DNA of 64,000 bases from Pseudogemmobacter lacusdianii (GTDB lineage Bacteria > Pseudomonadota > Alphaproteobacteria > Rhodobacterales > Rhodobacteraceae). This document shows, piece by piece, positions 8,828-16,514 of the stretch. The DNA is taken from assembly GCF_030848395.1 (NCBI RefSeq), contig NZ_JAVDBT010000016.1:1-64000 (forward strand). Direction: 5' to 3'. How positions within the stretch are numbered: the first letter of the stretch is position 1; each line of letters starts with the position of its first letter. The notes under the pieces are model-generated. The model was given only the letters and a program-made list of their open reading frames with translations, was not told the DNA's origin and searched no databases. Made by a program: the position numbers and the translations under genes.

Positions 8828-9784
8828 TCACTTTGGGTGCAGCAAACGGGGGTTGGTCGCGGTCGAGATCACATCCGCCGCAAGGTTCACCAGCACATAG
8901 GCCACGGCAAAGATCAGCGCGCAGCTTTGCACCACGGGGATATCGCGGACCTGCACGGCATCGACCATCAACTGGCCCATGCCGGGATAGACGAAGACCG
9001 CCTCGACCACGACAACGCCGGTGATGAGATAGGCAAGGTTCAGCGCCACCACATTGGCGACGGGAGCCCAAGCGTTGGGCAAAGCATGCCGGGCCAAAAC
9101 CCGCAGCTCTGAATTGCCCTTGAGCCGGGCGGTTTCGATATATTCGTTCTCAAGCAGGCTCACGAGCGAGATTTTGGTCATCCGCACCATATGGGCCAAG
9201 ACGCCCAAGGTGAGGGTCAGCGCGGGCAGGATTGAGAGGTAAATCCGCTCCGACAGCGTGCTGTTGATGTCGACATCTGAGAGCACCGGCAAGAGGCCTG
9301 CGTTCACGGCCAGCCAGAGCATCAGCACGTAAGCCACGAAAAATTCGGGGAAAGAGATTGAGGCAAGGGTGACGAAATTCACCGCGCGGTCAAACCAGCT
9401 GTCGCGGTAGACGGCGCAGATGAGGCCAAGGGCCAAAGCCACAGGCACGGCGATCATCGCCGTCAGACCGGCAAGAAAGACGGTGTTCCAAAGGCGCGGG
9501 CCAATCAACTCGGCCACGTCACGGCCCGAGGAAAAGGCGGTGCCGAAATCGCCGGTTAGAAGGTCTCCGACCCAAGCGAAATAGCGTTGATGGGCGGGCA
9601 AATCGAGACCAAGGCTTTCGCGGATCGCGGCCACGGCCTCGGCTGTGGCGGCTTGGCCCAGAATTTCGGTGGCGAAATCGCCCGGCAACATCTGCACCCC
9701 GGTGAAGATGATCAGCGAGACGGCAAAGAGGGTCAGGACGCCGAGCGCCACCTTCCACAGGATCAGATTGATTAAATTCTTCAT
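8828..9784 (-). CDS. Peptide/nickel-type ABC transporter permease, DppB-like
   Basis: A 318-residue permease with an N-terminal helix, a periplasmic part containing LGLDLPAHQRYFAWVGDLLTGDFG (split family box GLDxPxxxRYxxW and GDFGxS), and the EAA loop ETARLKGNSELRVLARHALPNA (~220-240). It ends with VFVYPGMGQLMVDAV and VNLAADVI, typical of DppB/GsiC. It sits in the operon SBP-dppB-dppC. The matching ATPases are not in this operon but in a fused protein at 16515-18179 on the other side of the regulon. Confidence 0.9.
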   Translation of the reverse strand: MKNLINLILWKVALGVLTLFAVSLIIFTGVQMLPGDFATEILGQAATAEAVAAIRESLGLDLPAHQRYFAWVGDLLTGDFGTAFSSGRDVAELIGPRLWNTVFLAGLTAMIAVPVALALGLICAVYRDSWFDRAVNFVTLASISFPEFFVAYVLMLWLAVNAGLLPVLSDVDINSTLSERIYLSILPALTLTLGVLAHMVRMTKISLVSLLENEYIETARLKGNSELRVLARHALPNAWAPVANVVALNLAYLITGVVVVEAVFVYPGMGQLMVDAVQVRDIPVVQSCALIFAVAYVLVNLAADVISTATNPRLLHPK

Positions 9785-9846
9785 CAGCTTACCAAAGGTG
9801 ACTGCCGCCCCATTGCGGGACGGCAGGGAAAGTCATTCGGGGACGC

Positions 9847-11397
9847 TCACGCCTCTTCGGCGAACCACCAACGCTCGGTGCTGCGGTAGCCGTCCAAGGC
9901 CCAGCTGGTGCCGATGGTGCCGTGGCCGATTTTGCGCGACATGGCGCCGACATAGTTGGCAAAGACCGGCACCACGACGCCGCCGTCTTCGTGCACGATG
10001 CCTTGCATTTCGGCATACATCTCGCCGCGCAGGTTTTCGTCCAACTCGGCGCGGGCTTTGAGCAGAAGCTCATCAAAGCGCTCATTGCCCCAGCGGGTGT
10101 CGTTCCATTCGGTGCCGCTGGCGTAGACTTGCGAGAACATCCAATCCTCGGTGGCGCGGCCCGACCAGAAGGCGGTGCACCACGGCTTTTTGGTCCAGAC
10201 ATTGTCCCAATAGCCGTCATTCGGCTCGCGCAGCACGTCGATCTCGATCCCGGCGGCGGCAAGGTTTTGCTGGTAGAGGACGGCGGCATCGACGGCGCCT
10301 GGGAAGGCGGCTTCGGCGGTGGAAAGCGAGAGCTTGGTGCCGCTGAGACCGGCTTTCTCGAAGTGGAACTTGGCGCGATCGGGGTCATAGGCGCGCTGCG
10401 GCAGGTCTTTCGCCGCATAGCGCATGGCGGGCGAGATCGGGTGGTCATTGCCGATCTGGCCATAGCCGCGCAGGATGGTGTCCAAGAATTGCTGGCGGTC
10501 GATGCCGTATTTCAGCGCCAGACGCAGGTCTTTGTTCGAATAAGGCGCCTGATCGACCAGCATCGGCATGGTGTAGTGCTGCGTGCCGGCGATCGACGTG
10601 ATTTCAATGCCTTGGTTGCGCTCAAGCATATGGATGGTCTTGAGATCGGCGCGGTCCATCGCATGAATTTGACCGGTCAAAAGCGCATTGGTGCGGGCGG
10701 TGGCGTCGTGGATCGCCAGCACCTCGATCGAGTCGAACCAAGCGGCGTTCGGCTTCCAGTAGTTGGCAAAGCGCGTGGCCGAGGCTTTGACGCCGAAGTC
10801 CGTCATCTCAAGCACATAGCCGCCCAGACCCACGCCCGAGGTATCGGCCAAGCCGTCTTTGGCGGGCATCATCGGCAGGTGGTAGTCGTCAAGGAGATAG
10901 GGGAAGTCGGCATTGCCGGTGGCCAGTTCGACCACGACGACATCGGGGCCATCGGCGCGGATATCGACCACGGAGGCGAGGATGGCCTTGGCGGCGGATT
11001 TGCTGCCCTCGCCGCGGTGGTGGTTCAGCGAGGCGATAACGTCTTCTGCGCTGAGGCTTTTGCCGTTGTGGAACTCAAGCCCCGCGCGGAGTTTGAAGGT
11101 CCAAATCTTGGCGTCGGGGCTGGCCTCCCAACTTTCCGCCACCTCGCCGCGCAGCACGCCATCGGCGCCAACCTCGGTCAGATAGCCATGCAGAGCATGA
11201 CCATAGCTGGTCATGAAGGGCTTCCAGTTCGCCGGGTCGAGCGTGTCGGTGGTGGCCCCGCCCCCTACGCCAAGCCGGAAGTGCCCGCCGCGTTTCGGCC
11301 CGGTTTGCGCGCGCAAAGGCGCGCCCATCAGGCCCAAGGTTGCGGCGGCGGAGACGCCAAGGAAGTGCCGTCTGCTGAGTTCAGGACGCCATTGCAT
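9847..11397 (-). CDS. ABC transporter substrate-binding protein, family 5 (peptide type), Tat-exported
   Basis: A 516-residue periplasmic binding protein. The N-terminus has a twin-arginine motif (LSRRHFLG) followed by a hydrophobic stretch and APLRAQ, so it is probably exported folded by Tat. Family-5 features include RGGHFRLG at the mature start, LRAGLEFHNGKSLSAEDVIASLNHH (split), DNKDL/SNKDLRLALKYGIDRQQFLD and the C-terminal lobe. It should deliver the regulon's substrate to the DppB/DppC permeases encoded downstream. It starts at an ATG at 11397 preceded by AGGGAA. The operator-like palindrome at 11446-11466 lies 50 nt upstream. Substrate unknown. Confidence 0.9.
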   Translation of the reverse strand: MQWRPELSRRHFLGVSAAATLGLMGAPLRAQTGPKRGGHFRLGVGGGATTDTLDPANWKPFMTSYGHALHGYLTEVGADGVLRGEVAESWEASPDAKIWTFKLRAGLEFHNGKSLSAEDVIASLNHHRGEGSKSAAKAILASVVDIRADGPDVVVVELATGNADFPYLLDDYHLPMMPAKDGLADTSGVGLGGYVLEMTDFGVKASATRFANYWKPNAAWFDSIEVLAIHDATARTNALLTGQIHAMDRADLKTIHMLERNQGIEITSIAGTQHYTMPMLVDQAPYSNKDLRLALKYGIDRQQFLDTILRGYGQIGNDHPISPAMRYAAKDLPQRAYDPDRAKFHFEKAGLSGTKLSLSTAEAAFPGAVDAAVLYQQNLAAAGIEIDVLREPNDGYWDNVWTKKPWCTAFWSGRATEDWMFSQVYASGTEWNDTRWGNERFDELLLKARAELDENLRGEMYAEMQGIVHEDGGVVVPVFANYVGAMSRKIGHGTIGTSWALDGYRSTERWWFAEEA

Positions 11398-11445
11398 CGA
11401 TCGTATTCCCTGTTGGATTGACTTTTGTTATGGGTGTATCCTTCA

Positions 11446-11466
11446 TTGACAATAATCGATTGTCAA
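11446..11466. promoter_or_regulatory. Operator-like palindrome between the divergent transporter and SDR operons (site B)
   Basis: TTGACAAT (11446-11453), spacer AATCG, ATTGTCAA (11459-11466), a perfect 8-bp inverted repeat. It contains ATCGATTGTCAA, the core also present at 6515-6525, and is related to the site beside the GntR gene. It lies in the 86-bp gap between the divergent starts at 11397 and 11484, so one site could control both operons. Confidence 0.6.
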
Positions 11467-11483
11467 CAATGATGGGGGCTTGA

Positions 11484-12170
11484 ATGGCAGTATTGGTGAT
11501 AGGCGCAGGCCCGGGCTTGGGCGCCTCTTTGGTCGAGCGGTTTAGCCGCGACGGTGAGAGGCTTGCCTATGTCGCCCGCAGCGCGGATACGCTGGAAGGC
11601 ATTGCGCGGACTGAACGCCTTCAAGGGCGGAATATCAAGGCATTTCAGGCAGATGCGGCCGATTTCTCATCCCTTTCGCGCGCCCTTTCGCAAGCCTCCG
11701 ACTGGGCGGGCCCCTTCTCGGTGCTGGTCTATAATGCCGTCACTTTCAACGAAGAATCCGCTGCGACGCTAAGCGCGGATCAGCTGAAAGACGACCTTGG
11801 CGCCACGCTTTTTGGCGCCGCGCAATGCGTGCAACATGTGCTGCCAGAGATGCTGGCGCAGGGCAAAGGCACGATTCTTACCACCGGCGGCGGGCTTTCG
11901 TTGAACCCTGTGGAGCCTTGGGCCTCGGTCGCGGTGGGCAAGGCTGGGCTGCGCGCCTATACCACGGCTTTGGCCAAGGCGGTCGGCGCAAAGGGCGTGC
12001 ATGCGGCAAGCGTGACGATCTGCGGCCATATCGCGCCGGGCGGGGATTTTGACCCGGACCGCATCGCGCAAAGCTATTGGGATTTGCATATGCAACAGCC
12101 CGGAGCATTTTCCTCAGAGCTGATCTACAGCCCCGAAGGCTCTGACAAAAATTACAACGAACGCGATTGA
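11484..12170 (+). CDS. Short-chain dehydrogenase/reductase-like protein with an altered active site
   Basis: A 228-residue Rossmann-fold protein of the SDR superfamily. The nucleotide-binding GAGPGLG (7-13) and the NAV segment replacing NAG (84-86) are visible. The catalytic region is unusual: the Lys of YxxxK is at 153 (VGKAGL) but the Tyr four residues before it is Val149, and the usual Ser is in a TTGGGLS context. It may therefore use a different mechanism or bind rather than reduce. It is the first gene of a + strand operon continuing with the crotonase 18 nt later. GGGGGC lies before the ATG. It is near the short end of SDR length. Confidence 0.75.
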   Translation: MAVLVIGAGPGLGASLVERFSRDGERLAYVARSADTLEGIARTERLQGRNIKAFQADAADFSSLSRALSQASDWAGPFSVLVYNAVTFNEESAATLSADQLKDDLGATLFGAAQCVQHVLPEMLAQGKGTILTTGGGLSLNPVEPWASVAVGKAGLRAYTTALAKAVGAKGVHAASVTICGHIAPGGDFDPDRIAQSYWDLHMQQPGAFSSELIYSPEGSDKNYNERD

Positions 12171-12188
12171 GCGGCGAGACCGGATTGA

Positions 12189-12956
12189 ATGATGATGCCT
12201 GCCCCATTTGACAGACTGACCGACATCACGGTCGAGACGCGCGGCGCTGCCCGTCTTGTCACCTTGAACCGCCCCACCAAGGCCAATGCGCTGACCAAAG
12301 CGATGTTGGCCGATCTGCAGGCGGTGATCTCGGCCACGGCCGAGGATGAGAGCATCCGGCTCTTCGCGCTAACCGGGGCGGGAGAGCGGATCTTTTGCGC
12401 CGGGGCCGATCTGAGCGAGGCGGGCAATGAGACCGGCTCGGCCGCTCAAGCCCGCGCCTATGATGCGCAATGGGACGGCTTGACGGCCAGCATCGCCCGG
12501 CTGCCTTGCGTCACGCTGGCGCTGCTGAATGGCGGCTGCATCGGCGGCGGCATGAGCGTGGCGCTGGCTTTTGATCTGCGCTACGCCCAAGCGCAGGGTT
12601 ATTTCAGTTATCCTGCGGCCCGGCATGGCTTCATGCCCTCGCCTATGGATGTAGAACGTTTGACCAAAGCAGGCGGGCAATCCACCGCCCGCCGCATCTT
12701 TTTGGCTTGTGAAAAGCTGCCCGTGCCCGAGGCGCTCCGCGCCGGTCTGGTCGATGGGCTGATGCAGGAGGCAGAGCCTTGGGCGGCGATGGCGGATCTG
12801 ATGGCGCGGCTTGAAACGGCGCATCCGATCTCGCTTCTTGCGGCGAAGCGGTTGATCGACCGCGACGCCGAAGCGGCGCGGCTGGAAGATCTTTGCTACC
12901 GTGCGGTTTACGACAAAGATCCATCCGCCGCTGCGCTTTTGCAGACGGGCCCCTGA
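12189..12956 (+). CDS. Crotonase-fold protein (enoyl-CoA hydratase/isomerase family) lacking both hydratase glutamates
   Basis: A 255-residue crotonase. The oxyanion-hole motifs are intact: CAGADLSE (70-77) and GGCIGGGMSVALAFD (115-129). When aligned by these landmarks with rat enoyl-CoA hydratase, the two catalytic glutamates (144 and 164) correspond to Ser123 and Ala143 (FSYPAARHG), so ordinary hydration of an enoyl-CoA is unlikely. The crotonase fold also supports isomerases, decarboxylases, dehalogenases and hydrolases, one of which is more probable. It is in the operon with the SDR and near a CoA-transferase and CoA-ligase, which fits an acyl-CoA substrate. Three in-frame ATGs occur at 12189-12197 and the first is used. 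Confidence 0.85.
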   Translation: MMMPAPFDRLTDITVETRGAARLVTLNRPTKANALTKAMLADLQAVISATAEDESIRLFALTGAGERIFCAGADLSEAGNETGSAAQARAYDAQWDGLTASIARLPCVTLALLNGGCIGGGMSVALAFDLRYAQAQGYFSYPAARHGFMPSPMDVERLTKAGGQSTARRIFLACEKLPVPEALRAGLVDGLMQEAEPWAAMADLMARLETAHPISLLAAKRLIDRDAEAARLEDLCYRAVYDKDPSAAALLQTGP

Positions 12957-12962
12957 CCGATC

Positions 12963-12992
12963 CGGGGCTTTAGAGCGAAGTCTAGAGCCCCG
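12963..12992. terminator. Hairpin between the convergent crotonase and GntR genes
   Basis: An imperfect 12-bp stem built from CGGGGCTTTAGA (12963-12974) and TCTAGAGCCCCG (12981-12992) lies exactly at the convergence point and overlaps the end of the GntR gene. There is no U-tract, so it may be only a weak bidirectional terminator. Confidence 0.4.
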
Positions 12993-13659
12993 TCTCCTCG
13001 GCCACGGTGGCCTGCTGCTTATCAAGCTCAAGCGTCACGGCGTAATTGTTGAGGTTCGCCGCAACCGCCGCCGCGGGATCGCCCGAAAGGATGCCATCGT
13101 AGATCGGTCGGTGCCAATCGGAGAGGTGGATCGAGGTCGGCCGCTGCCGCTCGGACCAACGATAAACCCATTCCACCTGCAGCAGCAGCGATTCATAGGT
13201 CTTAATCAGCTTCTTATGATTGCTGAGCTGCACGATGGTGCGGTGGAAGTTCAGATCGGCATCGGTGCGCTGCTCCGTGAGCCCTTTGCGCTGCACTTTA
13301 TCTAAGAGGTCAAAGGCTTCCGCGAGCTTGGCCCGCCCCTCTTCAGTCAAAGACTCGGTCGCCAGTTTGATGGCAAGCTCTTCCAGAGCCCCGCGCAATG
13401 TGTAAATTTCCCAGATCTTGATCGGCGAAATATCCGCCACGGCCCAAGCACTGTAAGGCTTGCGCACCACCAGCTCGTCTTTCTCCAGCTCCAACAGCGC
13501 GGTGCGCACCGTGCTGCGCCCGATGCCCAAGGCAGCCGAGAGCTCCATCTCTGTGATGCGCTCTCCGGGCTGCATATGCCCGTGAATAACGCCTTGCCGC
13601 AGTTGATCAACCACGGCGTCAACGCTGCTGCGGCGTTCAACTATAGACAATTTCACCAT
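12982..13659 (-). CDS. GntR-family transcriptional regulator, FadR/FCD subfamily
   Basis: A 225-residue regulator. The N-terminal winged helix carries VDQLRQGVIHGHMQPGERI and ELSAALGIGRSTVRTAL (about 15-60). The C-terminal FCD domain carries LRGALEELAIKLA, DADLNFHRTIVQLSNHKKL and the metal- and ligand-binding His residues (H in NFHR and in SDWHRPIYDGI). Such proteins usually repress nearby catabolic genes and release DNA when they bind an organic acid or acyl ligand. The ATG at 13659 is chosen because GGAGGT lies 8 nt upstream. An in-frame start at 13695 lacks this. The palindrome at 13733-13748 lies in the divergent promoter region, and related palindromes lie at two other promoters of the block, suggesting a local regulon. 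Confidence 0.9.
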   Translation of the reverse strand: MVKLSIVERRSSVDAVVDQLRQGVIHGHMQPGERITEMELSAALGIGRSTVRTALLELEKDELVVRKPYSAWAVADISPIKIWEIYTLRGALEELAIKLATESLTEEGRAKLAEAFDLLDKVQRKGLTEQRTDADLNFHRTIVQLSNHKKLIKTYESLLLQVEWVYRWSERQRPTSIHLSDWHRPIYDGILSGDPAAAVAANLNNYAVTLELDKQQATVAEETGL

Positions 13660-13732
13660 TTCGGACCTCCGACCGCCAATTGAGGCGATCCGCATTGAAC
13701 TGTCAATCGGGACAAGCAGTTAACTCGATGAT

Positions 13733-13748
13733 CGATTGTTGACAATCG
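13733..13748. promoter_or_regulatory. Operator-like palindrome between gntR and the CoA-transferase operon (site C)
   Basis: CGATTGT (13733-13739), spacer TG, ACAATCG (13742-13748). It shares ATCGATTGT with sites A and B. The TTGTTGACAA centre resembles the TTGTnnACAA type of FadR/FCD operator. It lies 47 nt before the CoA-transferase start and 74 nt before the gntR start, so it could control both and provide autoregulation. Confidence 0.65.
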
Positions 13749-13794
13749 ACGATTCGCTGCTAGGCTTTGCTCATTCCTGAGCCAAAGGTGCGCC

Positions 13795-14967
13795 TTGAAA
13801 CATGTCCGCGTTGTCGATCTGACCCAACATCTCTCGGGCCCCTATTGCACCTGGACTCTCGCCAGTCTGGGCGCCGAGGTCATCAAGGTTGAAGCCATTC
13901 ACAAGGGCGACAGCGCGCGAGAGACTTCTCCCTTTGTTAACGGAAAAAGCATATATTTCGAAAGCGTTAATCGCTGCAAGAAAAGTCTTGCGGTTGATCT
14001 GAAGACGGAAGCGGGAAAGCAGATCCTGACCGAACTTCTGAAGACCGCTGACGTCTTGGTCGAGAACTTCCGCCCCGGGGTGCGTGCCCGGCTGGGATTT
14101 TCGGATGAGGCGCTGGCGGCGATCAACCCGCGGCTCATCACCGCCTCGATCAGCGGGTTCGGGCAGACCGGATCGCATGCGGAATATCCCGCCTATGACA
14201 TCATTGCGCAGGCGATGAGCGGGGTGATCAGTGTGAATGGTGAAGAGAACACCAAAGGCGTGCGGGTGGGGTTTTCCATCGGCGATATCGCGGCCGGGAT
14301 GTTCGCCACCATCGGCATTCTGCACCGCCTTTACGAGCGGGATGCGGCAGGGCAAGCCCCCGGCGCGCCTTTGGATATTTCGATGGTGGGCTGTCAGGTG
14401 GCGCTGTTGGAAAACGCCTATGCGCGGCATTTGAATGCGGGCGACCGCCCTGCCCCGATGGGTTCGCGCCACCCATCGATTGCGCCCTTTGAAAGCTATG
14501 CCGCCGCCGATGGGCATATGGTGATCGCCTTGGGCAGCAATGCCGATTGGCCGCGCTTTTGCAGCGCGATTGGGGCAGATGCGCTGACCGATCACCCGCA
14601 GTTCCTAAGCACCGAGTTACGGCTTGAGCACCGCGATGCTTTGAGCGCGGTGCTGGAGCGGCATTTTGCGACCGGACCGGTGGATCATTGGCTTGAGCGG
14701 ATGCGGCTGGCCAAGATCGCTTGTGCTCCCCTGATGGATGTGGCGGGTTTTGCCGCCAGCGCATTTGCACAAGAAAGCGGTGCTTTTGTGGGCCTGACGA
14801 CGGATGCGACGCGCCGGTTCAGCAAACACCCGCTGGCTGAGGCTGTCCCGACGCCACCGGCACCGCTTTTGGGCGAACATTCTCGGCAGGTTCTGATCAA
14901 TCTCGGCTATGAGGCTGAACAGATTAACGTGCTGGAAGCGGCAGGCGTCGTGCAAAGCGCCGCCTGA
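13795..14967 (+). CDS. Class III CoA-transferase (CaiB/BaiF family)
   Basis: A 390-residue enzyme of the formyl-CoA transferase/CaiB/BaiF family, which moves CoA between carboxylic acids through an aspartyl-CoA anhydride. Family boxes visible: DLTQHLSGPYCTWTLASLGAEVIKVE at the N-terminus (split family pattern), VLVENFRPGV, SISGFGQTG, YDIIAQAMSG, and LDISMVG with the probable catalytic Asp (~196). It ends with PLLGEHSRQVL. The start is a TTG at 13795 behind an AAAGGTG ribosome site. The frame has no ATG nearby. It opens a three-gene + strand operon (CoA-transferase, CoA-ligase, dual ABC ATPase). Acceptor and donor acids are unknown. Confidence 0.88.
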   Translation: MKHVRVVDLTQHLSGPYCTWTLASLGAEVIKVEAIHKGDSARETSPFVNGKSIYFESVNRCKKSLAVDLKTEAGKQILTELLKTADVLVENFRPGVRARLGFSDEALAAINPRLITASISGFGQTGSHAEYPAYDIIAQAMSGVISVNGEENTKGVRVGFSIGDIAAGMFATIGILHRLYERDAAGQAPGAPLDISMVGCQVALLENAYARHLNAGDRPAPMGSRHPSIAPFESYAAADGHMVIALGSNADWPRFCSAIGADALTDHPQFLSTELRLEHRDALSAVLERHFATGPVDHWLERMRLAKIACAPLMDVAGFAASAFAQESGAFVGLTTDATRRFSKHPLAEAVPTPPAPLLGEHSRQVLINLGYEAEQINVLEAAGVVQSAA

Positions 14968-14983
14968 GATTGGGAATAAAGCG

Positions 14984-16480
14984 ATGACGAACCACCTTTT
15001 TGACGGGCTGAGCCGTGGCCAAACCTCTGATAACGCATTGTTTTTGGAGCATCAGGGGCAAAGCTTAAGCTATGCGGAGGCCTGGGCGCGCTCTGCCCAA
15101 TTGGCGCGGGCGCTGGTGTCTTTGGGGGTGGAGCCCGATGATCGGGTGGCCGTGCAGGCCGAGAAATCGGTCGAGATGGTGCTGCTCTATCTGGCTTGCC
15201 TGCGGGCTGGCGCGATCTTTTTGCCACTGAACACCGCCTATACCAGCGCGGAAATGGCCTATTTCATCGATGATGCCGAGGCAGCCGTTTTGGTGAATGA
15301 CAGCGGCGCTTTGCCGGATGGTGCGGGGGGCGCGGGGAAAAAGCCGCCCGTTGCGCTGACGATGGCGCAGCTTTCGGTGCTGGCCGACGGCATGGCTGCG
15401 GATTTTGCGACGGTGGCACGCGGGCCAGATGATCTTGCCGCGATCCTTTACACCTCGGGCACCACGGGGCGGTCAAAAGGCGCGATGCTGAGCCATGACA
15501 ATCTGCTGTCGAACGCAAGGGCGCTGAAGGCGCATTGGCGCTTTACGGATGCGGACCGGCTGGTCCATGCCTTGCCCATCTTCCATGCGCATGGCTTGTT
15601 CGTGGCGATCAACGTGACGATGGTTGCCGGTGGATCGTTGATTTTCCATAAGAAATTCGACGCAGATGCCGTGCTGGCCGATCTGCCGCGTGCGACCTCT
15701 TTCATGGGGGTGCCGACCTTTTACACCCGGCTTTTGCAGCATGAGGGGCTGACGAAAGCGGCCTGCGCGCAGATCCGGCTTTTCGTCTCAGGCTCGGCCC
15801 CGCTGCTGGCCGAGACCCATCGCGCCTTTGAAGAACGCACTGGCCATAGGATCCTTGAGCGCTATGGCATGACCGAGACAACGATGATCGCCTCGAACCC
15901 CTATGAGGGCGAGCGGCGGGCGGGCACGGTGGGGCAGGCCTTGCCGGGGATCACGCTGCGGGTTGCGGATCCGGAAAGCCACGCGCCGCTGGCGCAAGGC
16001 GAGACCGGGATGGTCGAATTGCGCGGGCCGAATGTGTTCAAGGGCTATTGGCGGATGCCGGAAAAGACCGCCTCGGAATTCACCAAGGATGGGTTTTTCA
16101 TCACTGGCGATCTGGGGAAGTTTGATGCGGATGGCTATTTGCACATCGTTGGCCGCGACAAAGATCTTGTGATTTCGGGTGGTTACAACGTCTACCCGAT
16201 TGAGGTTGAGACGTTGATCGACGCGATTGATGGCGTCTTGGAAAGCGCCGTCATCGGTGTGCCGCATCCCGATTTTGGCGAGGCGGTCACGGCCGTGGTC
16301 GTCGCCAAGCCCGGCGCAGCGCTGGAGGGCGCCGCGATCCTTGCTGGGCTGGCGACGCAACTGGCACGCTTCAAACAGCCCAAAGAGGTTATTTTCATGG
16401 ACGAATTGCCGCGCAACACGATGGGCAAGGTCCAAAAAAGCGAGCTGCGCCGCCGCTTCCAAGACCTTTACCGCGCCTAA
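14984..16480 (+). CDS. matB: Malonyl-CoA synthetase-like AMP-forming ligase
   Basis: A 498-residue acyl-adenylate-forming ligase. The opening NHLFDGLSRGQ, the phosphate loop YTSGTTGRSKG (~156-166), HALPIFHAHGLFVA, the adenine motif ERYGMTETT, the hinge TGDLGKFDADGYLHIVGRDKD and the C-terminal acylation Lys (NTMGKVQK) match the malonate/methylmalonate-CoA ligase MatB more closely than acetyl- or long-chain ligases. It probably activates malonate or a related small dicarboxylate. The ATG at 14984 follows GGGAATAAAGCG. An in-frame upstream start at 14909 lies inside the CoA-transferase gene. It is 16 nt downstream of the CoA-transferase. Specificity is inferred from overall resemblance. Confidence 0.82.
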   Translation: MTNHLFDGLSRGQTSDNALFLEHQGQSLSYAEAWARSAQLARALVSLGVEPDDRVAVQAEKSVEMVLLYLACLRAGAIFLPLNTAYTSAEMAYFIDDAEAAVLVNDSGALPDGAGGAGKKPPVALTMAQLSVLADGMAADFATVARGPDDLAAILYTSGTTGRSKGAMLSHDNLLSNARALKAHWRFTDADRLVHALPIFHAHGLFVAINVTMVAGGSLIFHKKFDADAVLADLPRATSFMGVPTFYTRLLQHEGLTKAACAQIRLFVSGSAPLLAETHRAFEERTGHRILERYGMTETTMIASNPYEGERRAGTVGQALPGITLRVADPESHAPLAQGETGMVELRGPNVFKGYWRMPEKTASEFTKDGFFITGDLGKFDADGYLHIVGRDKDLVISGGYNVYPIEVETLIDAIDGVLESAVIGVPHPDFGEAVTAVVVAKPGAALEGAAILAGLATQLARFKQPKEVIFMDELPRNTMGKVQKSELRRRFQDLYRA

Positions 16481-16514
16481 GCCCCCCTTTTACGCCCGAC
16501 CTCAAGGAGTGATG

